The notes under the pieces are model-generated. The model did not search any database, was not told the DNA's origin, and worked only from the letters and a program-made list of their open reading frames with translations. Positions 14,301 to 26,821 of a stretch of DNA of 64,000 nt are shown here, piece after piece. Origin of the DNA: Certhia americana (lineage: Eukaryota; Chordata; Aves; Passeriformes; Certhiidae); the NCBI GenBank assembly GCA_018697195.1, contig CM031857.1, positions 62,068,069 to 62,132,068 on the forward strand. Reading direction: 5' to 3'. The translations under genes were made by a program, and so were the position numbers. The first letter of the stretch is position 1. Every line of letters starts with the position of its first letter.

Positions 14301-16947
14301 AATATTTCTACTCAGCATGAGGAGCTTTTAAGAATGTTTTTAAATACTGTATAATCTACTCATTATCTTAGTAATTCACCATAGAACACAAATTATAGTC
14401 AGAAGCTGCTCACTCAGTGTATTTCTGGAAAAGTCATGCAGGGAATCCACGTTAGAAAAGTGTTTGCATTTTTTTAGGAATGTGTGATTTTCTGCAGCTT
14501 GTCATCTGAAAATATAGTATGAGTAGTAGTTATAAATTGCGAAGTCATTTTGTATGCTGGTTGTTTGATAGTGATTCATCTAAAAAATTTGCTTTTATAT
14601 CTCTAGATGGTGCTATGTGTACCTCTATTAGTTGAAGTATAAAAATAATATAAAATTATATAAATCATAAGTACTACAAAACAATGAGAACCATAAAAAT
14701 TATTGTCAAAAGGTTTTTACTGCACTTTAGGCCATGAGGCATGTTTTGCCAGATGATTCTGCCCATGTGAAAGTTAATCTTGTATTTTATTACATAGGAA
14801 TTGCAAGCAAGTCCCATAGAAAGGCAACATACAGTTTTGTAAAAAATACTGGAGTACTTTCTTGTCAGAAGTAAACTGGAGAAGCTCTTTTTTCATTCAA
14901 CCCTACTACATGCAATATTTGTTGTTCTTCTAATACATTAATACATATGTATTTATCTTCCTGTATTTTTTCTTAATAAAAAAATAGAAAAAACAGATTC
15001 ATTTGTGCTAAACAACTGTATCACTGAGCTTGTTAACGAACAGGCAATATGTGAGGTTTGTCATAACTACATGTTTATAATTCAAAAAAGTCTAGAAAGG
15101 GTATTGGGTTGTAAAGAGCACTTCTCCAGTGGAATTAGACTGCTATGTAGATCAAAAGTTTTTGAGTACGTTATAGGCATTTTATATTTTTTATAAGAAG
15201 CTTCAGAGTTACCATTGCATATTTCTGTGAGCATGATGTAACCTGAATCCAAAGAAAGTTAATAGATTTCTAGGCATATTAATTTGACTAAGGAAATTAA
15301 TCAGGAAACATTTAAAATTTAAAAAGGAAATAAGACAAAAAAGTGCTTAACAATATGAACATATTTTGTATTTCTATATCTGAATCCATACTATTTCTAT
15401 CTTTTGTCCAAATAATAAGTCCAATCCACAAGGATGTTTCTTGATTTCCCTTTACCTTTATTAGGCACCACAGATGGAAGCTACCTAGTCATAGTTCATC
15501 GACTGTAGAGTGTCTGCTGCCAGCTGATTTCAATTGTGTAGCTGATCTCAGTCCTTTTGTCTCCAGTCTTTCAACAAGCATATTTGTAACATCTCTTCAT
15601 GGGAAAATAATTAGCGTTTAAACACTGTAAGCTGTTCAATATAAGTTTCTGAGAGAGTAGTAGACAAGAGCAAATTAAGTGCACATTTCAATCATGATTT
15701 TTAGAAAAGCTTTTGACAGCTTAAAATATGAGCCTAAACATCTTGTCCAAGAATGAAATGAGAAATAATTCAAGAATGAAATGAAAAACCTATTGTCTTC
15801 ACCAGATGTGGAGGATTTTGGTTCCTTTTTCAGTCACAGAAAAGAACAAATTTATTTGTAACTTTTCTTTCAGACCCCATCTCTCAATGAACTCCCCTTC
15901 TTTAACTTGCAGTGAAATTACCATGACAAAAGAATGAGGTAACGAGTATTAAAGTGATCATAAAAAACTTAACTAATAGGAACCAGAAAGTAAACACATT
16001 TTTTTCCAAGACTGGAAAAAATCTTCCCAGAGGTATCACAGGAATAGCACATCTTCTGGAAAGAATTGTACATTAACAGCATGTCTTTATAGCAATACAG
16101 ACTTTTTCAAAAACAGTTTTAACAAATATTTGGTAAAAAAAATTATATTTTGCTCGATGTTCATGAAAGCAAACATGATATTGTGAACATATATAGATGT
16201 TCTTTGTCAAAAAAACAAAGGACAAATCTTATGCTGACAGCTACATCATATTCTTGGGATCTCTCCACACTTTGCAAGATATTTCAGGTGTGAGCACAAA
16301 GAAAAATCAATATGTGCACTTTGGCTAAATCCTAGTGAGGCTAAGAAAAATGTCTGTACAATTTAGTCTTTACCTTAACAATTCAGGATGGGACAGAGAA
16401 ACAGGGAAATCTTTTGTGAAGGCCAGACATCACCAGATTTTCAGTTTGGGTTTTTTTTTTTTTGGAAATGCTCTTTAACTCATACTTGGAATATTTAAAC
16501 CAGAAGACTTCAGCTAATAATCTCAGCTCATAACTCAAACACTTCTCAACCTGAGATTTTAAGAGCATGCTGTCATGTGCTTTTAGGATGGACACCTGAG
16601 GAAAATGAGTGTGACATCTTTCCAAGTAAGGGTGCATATTCATGCAATTAAACATAATCTTTTTTAGGACTCTTTTGACACTTCACTTGCATATTTTAGT
16701 AAAATAGAAGAAGAGTAGGATAAAACAAAATCTTCCTTAGCTTGTTATATTGTTCCATAGCATTAGATGTTAACCTGTCCTAATTCCTCTTGTAGCTTTT
16801 CCTTGCTGGTAGCATCTGTTAATATAAATCCTGTCAGTGAACAGACTGCAGGGTTCCTAGCTTGTTCTGCCCTGTGACTTTTTTGTGGTAAGCAGAACAA
16901 TGCATTATGAAAAAATAGAGAATGTAGGACCTGATCCAAATAGCTGG

Positions 16948-16987
<40 letters not shown>

Positions 16988-19493
16988 TGAGCTCAATGTG
17001 CTTTGAAATCAGCTTCTCTAGAGAATCCCTTGCAAAGCAATCTCTGTGAATGTTCATCTGAATTTTTAAAGAAGTGCACTTAGCATAAATCCAGACTGTT
17101 TTGTTGCTTTTTTTGCAATGCACATCAAAAATGATCTCAGAAATTTTTTCAGTGAAACAAGCTATAATCATGTGTTGGAAAATATTCATTCTTTCTATTT
17201 GCATGAATAATTAAGTTTTGACTAGGCAAAGAAACATAATGGAGAGAGGAAAAGCATAAGAATGATTCTACCCTAATTGTTTGGTCGTGCATAGATAAGA
17301 AGTCTAATTTTTGCTCAAAAGAAAATAATAATAATAAAATGCAATTTCAGAAAAATAGATAGTACACGTATCTTCACATCCTTCAAAGTTCTCCAAAGCT
17401 GACCTTATCTTTGTGACTAGTATATTTCTTATTGTGGAGGAAAAATGGCTTTAATATGTCTATAGTAGAATCAGGTTGCAAATGAAGTTCGCTTATATAC
17501 AATTTTGTGCCCTAGACATCTGAATAAGATGGACATATTTTGCTTCTCTACCTGAGTCTTCTGAAATAAATGTGTGACAGGACTTCAGTAGTTACTCTGT
17601 AGAAGCTAATACAGCTTTTGTAATGTCTCCTCAGAACCCTTAGGTCACTAATGGGCTTTCAGAGATTTCCTTTGATTTGCCTACATCAGCATGTAAGCCA
17701 CTGTACTTTCAGCAAAAATATGTGGTAGTCAATGACTTACCAGAGTGAGTGAAGAGTCTAACCTGATGAGACTGCACAGTGACAAATCAGAGTACAGACA
17801 GGTACCTTTTTATAAAGTCTTAGTCACCTGATTTTAATTTCTATTTTAAAAACAAGTACAGTTTTCCTGTAGTTTTCTAAAAGCTTGGAGAGTTTCTGGG
17901 GTTTACTGGCTTCATTCTATGCTGACCTCAGGTATCCAAATCTTTCCAAATCCACTTGAGCTCTTGAATTCTAATGGGAACAAGGCAGAAAATTATTAAC
18001 ATAAACTGTCTTCAGGATAAAGGTCTTTTCCACGTCCAGCAAACACTTAGCTCTTTTGCTTACTAAGTTAATGACTGATTAATGCCCTAGAAGAATCTGT
18101 TGAAATAGATATTCCATGTCCAAGATATATAGTTCTAGCCTGCTTTAAAATATCACTGTCTGTCTTTAATCGACGGAATTATACATGTTTATGGAAACAT
18201 AACTGTTTAATATAATGTTATTGTTCCTTTGGCTTTATTTAAACTTCACCATATGCATTTATTTGCATTATGAGTGCAGAGAATTATTGTTATAGTTTAT
18301 GTACCACTTGTCTGACATAATATTCAAAACTGGGAATTTAAATAAAAGTTTATGCTGAGATAAAGGTTCCAAATAAGTCATATATGCCCTAAAAGCCTTT
18401 TCTTTTCCCCCTCTTAATTGACTCTGAGGAGATTTAAGATAATATCTCAGGTGAAAGCATCTTTATTTTACATACATCAAAGTATCAGTGGCCCAATCCA
18501 ACTGCTGATTGACTGCCATAATTAAATGCTTAGGAATGAACAGAATTTCAGAATATATTTAATAGACAGAAATTTTGAGGTGCTTATTTGTTATATCATC
18601 TTCAGTAACATTTTCACTCTAATAGTAGTACTAAATAGAGTTATTTTTTATTTTCTGTATTTATGTGTGATAGAAGGTTAATATTAATATGTAGATGTAG
18701 GAATTTTTTTTTTTTTTTTTTTTTTTTTGGTCTGCATGGTATTCACATAGCTGTCACTAACATGAAAGAGATCTAGGAAGCCATACTGAATGCTGCAATA
18801 CTTTTCCTTCGACAGTGGTGAGCCTCAATTTTTTTCCTAATTTGCTCACTGCTATGAGATCATCTGAATGTGTGTAGGAATTTCCCAAGAAGAAACAAAA
18901 TATTCATTGCCAATGGCATTTTTACTTTACTTTTAAGAAAAATATTTTTGCAAAAATGCTGTATTACATGAATAAAATTGCATTCATTACCCATTTGTGG
19001 GGAGATAGATATGGGGCTGGATTTATAGTCTACTTTCACAAATAGTTTTATTTAGTCTGTGAAGATGTTTAGAATAGCCTTACACCAATTCCTGTGTGAT
19101 TTTTATCTAGGTCAATTTTCCTAAAATTATGTGGAAATGCATAATATGTAATATTCATATAATTACTGTTAGAGATAACAGCTGTAGCCTTCTCTATGGC
19201 AGTTTGGCAGCAAAACTGTTGTGATGGCGTTTGGATGTTGCAGTAAAAATTGCAACTTTTTTCATAATAACCTGAAACTTAACTTTTTCCCAGCAAAATG
19301 TTTATGAGAAACAAGAAGTCCCAGTATAGTGTTTTGTATTTCTAAGGTTTCCTACTGAGCTAAAGGTAGACCTGCAGATGAAAAAAAAATATATGGAAAC
19401 TGATTTTTACATCAGTTTATTATCAGGGACAATTCAAATTATAGCTCTTATCAGTAAAGTCTGTTTCTGAGAGAAATTTCAAATATCCTGTAT
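11346..19493. other. AT-rich non-coding stretch with long T tracts
   Basis: No gene or clear transposable element recognised. It contains T homopolymers at 11614-11633 (20), 12475-12494 (20), 16451-16463 (13), 16950-16985 (36) and 18704-18728 (25). Translated minus-strand frames over the T36 tract give poly-lysine runs that are artefacts of the homopolymer. A TATATA stretch lies near 13760. Confidence 0.55.
16950..16985. repeat. T36 homopolymer
   Basis: Thirty-six uninterrupted T residues, the longest homopolymer in the window. No retrotransposon body adjoins it that I can recognise, so it may be a free microsatellite or the tail of an eroded minus-strand retrocopy. Its exact length is likely polymorphic and error-prone in assembly. 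Confidence 0.95.
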
Positions 19494-19862
19494 TGTTCTG
19501 GTTTGCCAAGGTTTTGGTAGGGGGTGGGCTGCAGAGGTTGTTACTAAGTGAAGATTCCAGAAGCTTCCCCTCATGGTAGATAGAGCAGTTCCAGGCAGCC
19601 TTAAGGACACACCACTGACCAAAGCTGAGCCCATCAATGACATTGGTAGCATGTGTGTTATAATTTGTCTAAGAAAGGGTAAAAACCACTGCACAGAAGC
19701 TGCTGCAGAAAAGTGAGACAGACACCCAGGTGAGTAAAAACCAGGAGGTGCTCCAGCACTGGAGCTGAGATTCCCTTACAGCCTATTATGAAGACAACAG
19801 TGGCACCAGTTTTCTTCCTGTGGCCCAAGGAAATCCACAGCAGGTGGACCCACCTAAAGTCA
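19494..19862 (+). mobile_element. Truncated avian ERVL-type LTR (5' part)
   Basis: It starts with 'tgttctggtttgcc', followed by a 'ttttggtagggggtgggctgc' region and 'agaagcttcccc'. This is the order of the U3 portion of a common avian ERVL LTR as I recall it. The LTR continues through 'gagcccatcaatgac' and 'gcaggtggaccc', then similarity stops near 19862. The U5 end and polyadenylation region are missing, and no target duplication can be paired. This is a degraded, 3'-truncated LTR, not a gene. Confidence 0.7.
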
Positions 19863-21426
19863 CATAAACAAAATTATTGTAGCTCATGAAACTTAAAAAT
19901 TTGCAGATTTTTCTCCCTTCAAAGTGAGCACCTGCACACAGAGCCAAGAAAGGAATAATAATTTTATATCTTCTCTGTCTTCCATTTTTGCAGGTGGTGA
20001 TAAAAATTAAGGCTGGGAAAAAATCCCTTGGGCCTAACTAACATAGTTTTAGTTATAAACCCTGATAACTCAAGCTCATTTCCCTTTTCCTGTATATTCA
20101 CAGAGTAGTCAGGCAAAAATCATTTTTTTAGATACGTGAGCAGAATGTATGAATTATCAGACTCCTGCACAACATATTTTAAGGTCATCATATTTACCTA
20201 ATTATTACTCTATCATATTATGCACCAGCTGGTGAAACTGTAAACAGTCTTTCTGATACAAATATTGTTAGATCAAATTCATTTCTTATTTGGGTGGCAA
20301 TGTCACAACTGTAAGCAGAATTCACCTCACTACAGGTTCCTAAGAGAGAATTACTAGACAAAAGCTAGTTGCCTCTTTTCATACTGACATTTCTCAATTA
20401 GAGGTGTTGTTTAGGTGAGCTTGCTGTTTCTTTCCTCAGCATCTGGACATATGCCAGAAATTCATAGGGATATAATTAAGGTCTTCATATGCCAAAGAGT
20501 GAATGAAAAACTCATGAAACATTACCAAGTACTGTTTAGAGGCTAAGTTTTAAAGAAAGTCCTGCCAGGAATTGAGGAAATGATGCAAAGTCTGGAAGTG
20601 GTAAATACCTTTGGGATATTTTAAGAGAACCAGACAGATGCTCAGGAAACTGAAGAAATACCAGCATAGTAATTAGTTCTTATTCCTGAAGAGAAGTTGA
20701 ATTTGGGACCAATTCAAAATGAGGAGCAATAGAGTATCTCTTATTCTTCAAAATATACTTGCAAGAAAGCTTAGCCATCATGCCAGGTTAAACAAGTTTT
20801 TATTATGTGCAGAAAACTGAAAGTACTAATCCATTACATACCCTAACAACTTCTGCTGTACAGTTTACAGGACCAGGCCATCAGAATGCACACAGGTTAC
20901 TTGTGGGATTTTATATCACTATATTCTATTATTTTCCCTACACAATATTTTTACAATATTCCATGAATGTAACATTTTATGTAACGATTTATTTTATAGC
21001 ACAAAATTTGGAAAAACATGTATTAAAAGCATAGTTTTTTTCTGGGTGAGACATGCAACCATTTTTGTTTTTAACATAAAAAAAACATTACACTGAGTTT
21101 TCCTGTTCATTTGTTATTCAGTTACTACAATGTGATCAAGAGGTGATGGTTTTGCACTCCATAAAGAAATAGTGAACTTCATGAGGAATGAAGTTTAGTG
21201 ATTGAGGCAGGTATTCTGGGTTAGGTTCCACTGCTGGAAAAAATAGTATGGAGATGCAAGCCCTCTGCAAAATTTAATTTTGTGGAAAATAAATATTGGC
21301 ATGTCACCCTCTTCCTTATAAATACTTGTACACTGGTAAATAGAGTTGAGCAGAATTACCAAAACTAGTTAAGGAGGTTGTTTAATGCATAACTAAAGTA
21401 AAACCTAACATCAGAATATTATGTTT
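19863..21426. other. Non-coding stretch, nothing recognised
   Basis: AT-rich sequence with no recognisable exon or repeat family. The longest frame (75 codons at 20807-21034) has no domain features. Confidence 0.5.
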
Positions 21427-22413
21427 TCACAGAATCACAGAATCTTCGAGGTTAGAAGACACCTCAGACACTTTTCAGATTACTTAGTCCAACACTTTTT
21501 CTTAAAGCAGGATCAGCTACAGTAGATGGTTTTCATCTGTGTCCAGTTGGAGTGTTCACATCTCCAGAAGTGTGGACTCCACAACTTCTTTGAGCAAGCT
21601 GTTCCAGTATGTTATCATTTTTGCATAAATATTTAGTGTCATAAAAATAGAATTTTCTGTATTTCCATTTGTACATATTGCCTTTGTCTTCTCAATAAGT
21701 ATCACTCAAGCAAGTTTGAATTCTTTATCTATGTTCCTAATCATCAGCTATTTATAAAATCTGATACGATATCCCTAAACCACATCTTCCCAAGGCTAAA
21801 TAAATCCAGTTTTCTCACCCTTTCCTTGTATGTCACACACTCCAAAACCTTAATCATATTTGTGGGTTGTCATTAGCTTCTCCTGTAAGTCCATGTTTCT
21901 TTTGTACTGGGAAGCCCAAAACTGCACCCAGCAATCTAGATGTGTCTCACCAGTGTTGAGCAGAGGAGGGATAACCTCCCTTAAGGTGCTGGCAATATTT
22001 CTGCTGATGCAGCTGTTTGTCTTCTGTGGTACGACAACAAACTTGCCCTTGCCAAGGTGGCTCATGGATAATTCAGTGGCTATCAGAGAACATGTGCATG
22101 ACAGCATTTCTGATCAGGTACAGAATGCTGCATGTCATGAAATCCTAAAATGGCTCCAGTTCTAGAAAGATCATCTGGTCCATTCTTTTGTGGGAAGGAC
22201 AGCCTTGATGATGCTATATAACTGTCTAATGGCATCTTAAAAACCTCCAGTGATTTTTCTTGGTTGAACTTGGTGATATTATTCTCTGGCCATTTCTTCA
22301 GTTTGGCAAGATCCCTCTAAGGTCCCACATAATTAGTCATCAACTCCTACTAGTGTTGTACTCTCTGCAAGCTTTCTGAGGCTGTGCTCTTTTCAGTCAC
22401 TGAGGTCATTCAC
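21427..22413 (-). mobile_element. CR1 LINE copy, 3'-end side of an LTR-split element
   Basis: It begins with the inverted CR1 terminal octamers (tcacagaatcacagaatc) and reads back through the 3' UTR into the reverse-transcriptase C-terminal region. Landmarks are 'tagtccaacac' near 21489, 'gtggactccacaacttctt' near 21573 and 'ctgggaagcccaaaactg' near 21907. These are followed by 'gtgtctcaccagtgttgag' near 21943, then 'aagatccctctaaggtccc' near 22308. Many indels and substitutions leave no open reading frame. A segment at about 22137-22255 again looks like a CR1 3' end, so a second small CR1 may be nested here. The element is broken at 22413 by an LTR and resumes at 23129. Confidence 0.8.
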
Positions 22414-23128
22414 AGTCCTGGGTTGCAGTGCAAAATGTAACCAAAACTCCATGTTCTATCACCATCTGCTGAAACCAGGGTGGGGTGGGGGTGTAATTGT
22501 CTGTCAATGACCAACTGTCAAGAGACCTGCTGGGGCAGTGTTCTTATCTCTTCCACAACCCAACCTCCCTCCAGGAGAGATCTTCTGCTAATGGGCCATT
22601 GAATCTCACTGAGAGAATTACATCATCCCACTGGGAAATGCTCCACCGAGGGGGAGGAGCCAAGTATTCCTACCTAGATAAAAATCTGGGAGTTGGAACA
22701 TCAAGTCATCCTTTTCCACTGGATTCTCAGAGGAAGACAGGCCCATCTATCACCACTGGACCTTCAGAAAAAAAACTCCACTTTTCTACAGGAACATCAC
22801 TTCAACAGAGCCACATCTGCCACTAGGACTGCAGCCACCATTGAATGGGACTGCCACCAACACCCTGACTCAGGTGGGTGTCAGGTTGTATCCTGACTCT
22901 GTCTGGGGTTTGTTTGTTTATTTGTTTGTCTTACTGCATGTATTTTGGTTTTATTGTTTATTTCAGTTCCCCTAATAAGGAACTGTTATTCCTATTACCA
23001 TATTTTTGCCTGAGAGCCCCTTAATTCCATAAGTTATAATAACTGGGAGGGAGGAGGGGGTTTATATTCTCCATTCCAAGGGAGGTTCCTGCCTTCCTTA
23101 GCAGACACCTGTCATTCAAACCATGACA
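22414..23128 (+). mobile_element. Solo ERVL-like LTR inserted in CR1
   Basis: A 715-bp LTR whose 3' end is '...aaaccatgaca'; its 5' end reads 'agtcctggg', consistent with loss of the initial T of a TG terminus. On the plus strand a TATA-like 'gataaaaat' lies at 22677-22685, and a decayed polyadenylation signal 'aataag' at 22974-22979, which sets the orientation. Flanking pentamers are ttcac (22409-22413) and ttcat (23129-23133), a 4-of-5 target duplication. CR1 sequence lies on both sides. No internal retroviral sequence is present. A related copy in inverse orientation lies at 41229-41920. The 109-codon frame inside is fortuitous. Confidence 0.8.
22907..22930 (+). repeat. (GTTT)n tract within the LTR
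   Basis: A short GTTT/ATTT tetranucleotide tract between the TATA-like box and the polyadenylation region of the LTR. The related copy at 41229 has a different A/T-rich tract at the equivalent place, so the tract looks like local slippage within the LTR. Confidence 0.7.
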
Positions 23129-23345
23129 TTCATGTAGCTTGGAACTTCATCCATTCATTTGGAGACAGTATTTACCCCTAAGGAATGCTGCTGGTGACTG
23201 GCCTCCAGCTGAACTTCATGGTGCTCATTATAACTCTTGCAAGTCTGAAAGTCCAAGCAGTTTTAAGTCCACTTTATTGTCTACTTATCTGGTCCATACT
23301 TCACCCTCTGGTGCTAGATCCCCTTCTCCGCTGATGCCATATTTC
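23129..23345 (-). mobile_element. CR1 LINE copy, continuation past the inserted LTR
   Basis: Resumes the CR1 interrupted at 22413. Landmarks are 'ctgctggtgactggcctcc' near 23189 and 'gctgaacttcatggtgctc' near 23208, matching the CR1 reverse-transcriptase region in reverse orientation. Similarity fades before the T-rich tract at 23348-23378. It contains stops and frameshifts and is not functional. Confidence 0.7.
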
Positions 23346-23347
23346 AC

Positions 23348-23378
23348 TTTTTTTTTCTTTTTTTTTTTTTTTTTTTTA
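23348..23378. repeat. T-rich tract (T9-C-T21)
   Basis: Thirty-one bases with one C interruption, lying at the far end of the split CR1. It is probably a slippage microsatellite rather than a CR1 tail, because CR1 ends in octamers, not poly(A). Confidence 0.9.
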
Positions 23379-23627
23379 TTTCCTAGAAGTATAATATAAA
23401 AACAATAGAATTGAAACCAAGAAAGTGTTCAGTTTGCTGACACAAAATGCATTAAAATTCATTGGACTGAACAAAAGCATGTGTATTTCCACAAATTCAA
23501 ATAAACAGGCTTTCACCTCTTTTTTTTTTCTTAAGATCAGCTGCCCAGAAATTTGTGCTCAATCTCTCCTAAGATCCAGAAATTATATGATGTAGCACTA
23601 ACTGTCTCTGGTGTTATAAAATCAATT

Positions 23628-24545
23628 AGATGCTTCTCTAGGGATGGGAGATCCACAACTTCTCTGACAACCTGGTCCAGTGTTTAACCACTGTCACAGT
23701 AAAGAACTTCATTACATCTGATATAAACCTACTCTCTTTCAGCTTAAAGCTTTTCCCCCTTGTCCTGTCACTACATGACCTGGTTTCCTTTAGGATCTTG
23801 AAAACTACTCTAAGGTCTCCCCAAAACCTTCTTTGCTCCAGGCTAAACAACCCCAGCTTTCTCAACCTGCTTCTACAAGAGAGGTGTTCCAGCCCTCTGT
23901 TCATTTTCATGCCTTCTTCTGGACCCACTCCAAGGGGTCCATGTCGTCCATGCTGGAGGATCCAATGTTAGATGCAGGACTGAGGTTGGTGTCGCCCTGA
24001 GCAGAATACAGAGGATGAATCACCCTCCTTGATCTGAGTGCACCTTTTTTTTTTTTTTTTTTAATGCAGCCCAGGATGCAGTTGGCTTTCTGGGCTGCAG
24101 GCACACATTCCTGCCTCATGTCCAACTCTTCATCTACCAGTGCTTCTCCCCAGTGTTGCTCTCAATCCATTAATATCTCAATTTTTATTGATATAGGGGA
24201 TTTCCCTGATGCAGGTGATGGAGATTGCACTTGGCCTTGTTGAACTTCATGAGGTTCATGACCTCTCAAGCCTGTCAAGGTTCCCTTAGATGGAATCCCT
24301 TTCCTCCAGCACATCAACCGCAGCTTACAACTTGGTGTTGCCATCAAACTTGCTAAGGGTGCACTTGATCCCACTGTTCATGACATTGACAGTGGTATAA
24401 AACACAACTGATTCCAATAAAACCCTGAAAAAATTCCTCACTTGGTCTCCACTTGGGCATCAGGCCATTGACCATAAGTCTTTTGAGTGTGACAATTTTT
24501 CTCCACTGTGAGGTCCATCTATACATGAAAGAGAGGAAATGTTCT
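23628..24545 (-). mobile_element. CR1 LINE fragment, RT C-terminus and 3' UTR
   Basis: A second minus-strand CR1, overlapping in content with the 21.4-kb copy and therefore a separate insertion. Minus-strand frames give recognisable CR1 ORF2 C-terminal features: 'GLEHLSCRSRLRKLGLFSLEQRR' in part (about 23890-23810) and 'CSDRTRGKSFKLKESRF' (about 23770-23715). 'AQKANCILGCIK' lies about 24090-24060. Farther 5' of the element are 'cttgctaagggtgcacttga' near 24350 and 'cttggtctccacttgggcat' near 24441. The frame is broken, and a T18 run (24045-24062) replaces a few coding residues. There are no intact catalytic motifs in this part. Confidence 0.88.
24045..24062. repeat. T18 run inside the CR1 coding region
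   Basis: On the CR1 sense (minus) strand it reads as A18, encoding a lysine run directly after 'LGCIK'. Lysine codons at that point probably seeded the expansion. Confidence 0.9.
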
Positions 24546-26821
24546 TGAATCTTACTGTTTGTCTGTCTTTAACCTAGGAGAGAAAAAACCCTTGTGCCTT
24601 GTGCCCTTCACTGATCAACCTGCTGGATCAGAGGGAAGTTTGACTGACTTATTCAGAACACCAACAGCATAAGCAGGACCCCTCAGCAAATTTCTGTGCT
24701 TTATTCAAGTATGTTACCCACTACCAGTGACTTAAGTTTCTTTTACACCTTATATTTCCTTAGATATTCATCAACCTAGACTACACCTAAAAGGAAGCAG
24801 TTCTTAATTCTTCCAGTCTTCATCTTTTCAGGAGCATATGTTCCATACTTCTAATGAAGGGCTGTACTCCAAGCATACCTTATATAAAATTCAAGTAGAA
24901 AACAACAGGTAAATAAATATCAAAGTGCCTGCACACCATAGACTGTACAACACCTTTAACCTAACAACTTTCCCCAGAAAGAAATTTTTCTTCTCCTTCT
25001 TGAATGTCCTCATCCTCTATTTCTGGCTATTGCTTGTAGTCTCTGCCTATCTGAAATAATTGTAGGATAATTATCCTTACCATGCTGAACATGAGATGCC
25101 TGGATCAAAGAAAAAATTGTCTATGATTAGACAGACAAAGACAAAAACACAAAAGTATAAGCAAAAGCCTTCTTCTCCAGAGGAAGTAAATGGCTTTGGA
25201 CTAGGCATGCTGGAAGATGAGAGGCCTCACATGCTGAGATTGCAAACATGTAACTTTTTAATGCTTGCCCCTCTAAATGGATCACAGAGCCAGATAGATA
25301 GGTGTATGGGTTTCTTTTATTACGTCTGGCAAGAAGTAAACACAACAGCTCAGCATTCTGAGATTCCAGCAAGTGATATGGTGAACAGGAACTCGCCCAC
25401 AGCTGTAAAGCAAGAAGTGTCACTTTCCATATTGACTCATCCTGAGGTTGTAACTCCAGTCAATTGGCCTTAACAGCTTCAAGTGCTATCCTAAATAGTC
25501 TTCATGTTCCTTTTAAGATAAGAATGATGAGTTCTGTTGTTTAGTTCATTCACTCTGGATATAAGTTGCTATCTGAAAAGTTTAAAATTCCGTTTTCAAC
25601 CTCACAATAACATGTCTTGGAACTACATTGCAGGCTATGTCGGTAACCATTTACAGCTGTTCTTTATCTCTCTTCTTGAAGCCTTGCCATGGGGACAAAT
25701 AAAATGAAACAAGATTCATCCAGAATTGGAAAAAGAAAGGTAAAGAAGCTATTCATCTGAAGGGCAGAGACTTCAATCTAAGTCCACGCATTCTGCATTA
25801 CACAGTGAACTGAATAAAATACAAATAAACTTCAGATTTCAAGGCAGAAACTGAATATTTGTCTGTCCTATTCATGAAGAGTCTGTAATTAAGTTTTTTT
25901 TCTTCCTGGAACAATAAAACCTGAATTGCTCTTTCTTGTAGATACACAGCTTTAGCAGACATGATTTATTTTGATATCTGATCCATCCTAACCTAAAATA
26001 CTGTAGAAAGGGGCAGATACAATGTTCTTGAAAAACAGAAATAGGAGAAAACCTTTGCCAAGATAAGATAAAAAATTGAGGTCACACTGTGTTTTGCCAA
26101 TAAAATATTCCTGAATGGTTGGGAAGACTCTTTCTAGAAGAGTTATATCTTTTTCTTTCTGTGTTAGCATTTCTGTTTCAAAAACTAGTTTTCAGTTAAT
26201 GGAGATGACATGCTGAATCTGAAATTTGAGCAACCAAGTGTTGAAGTTTAAAATGAAGGTCTGTCCTTAGCATTTTATTTTGAGTGACTCTAAATCTTTA
26301 TTACCATTTTTAGATCCTCTTTGTGAAGCATTCCTGAAGTACTGAGTGTACACTGCTGTACAAGGTTTTGTGAAGAGTACTGAGTTATCAAGATGCTTCT
26401 TTTATGTACAGTTATGCTGAAATCTAGGCCATCTGTATCAAAGTTCTTTATCTACACTATATTATAACAACTGTGATTTAATTTTTTTTTTACTTTAACT
26501 TATAGAACAAGGTAAGACCTCAAACAACACAGTTAAGTTCTCAGAAGGCAAGAAACATACAGGTTATAGCCAGATTTTTCATTTCCTGAGGATTTGAATG
26601 TAAACTGTATATGGTAGACACAGAACTCTTCCTCTCTTGTCCTGCCTAAGATAAGCTGGTGAAAGAAGCCTCCAAGTCTTCTTGGAGTTCAAAAAGTTCA
26701 AGTGCTCAGATTGGACATGAATTATCTTTCAATTCACCCATCAATATGTGCAAATCCTAAATCCATTATTTGACCTAGCTTTTAATCAATATGCGTTCCA
26801 TAGTCAATGAGATTTTTATGT
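24546..26821. other. Non-coding stretch, nothing recognised
   Basis: No repeat family or exon recognised. A 125-codon plus-strand frame at 25096-25473 is the longest. It is rich in Lys, Thr and Gln at its start, has no domain, no signal peptide and no hydrophobic segment, and overlaps a 98-codon minus-strand frame, so I treat it as chance. Confidence 0.5.

Noticed and set aside
16905..17204. Minus-strand frames with long lysine runs near the T36 tract
   Set aside because: Lysine runs are translations of the homopolymer; flanking residues have no recognisable domain.
25096..25473. 125-codon plus-strand open frame
   Set aside because: No domain, no codon or composition signal, an overlapping minus-strand frame of similar length, and a length expected by chance in 64 kb.
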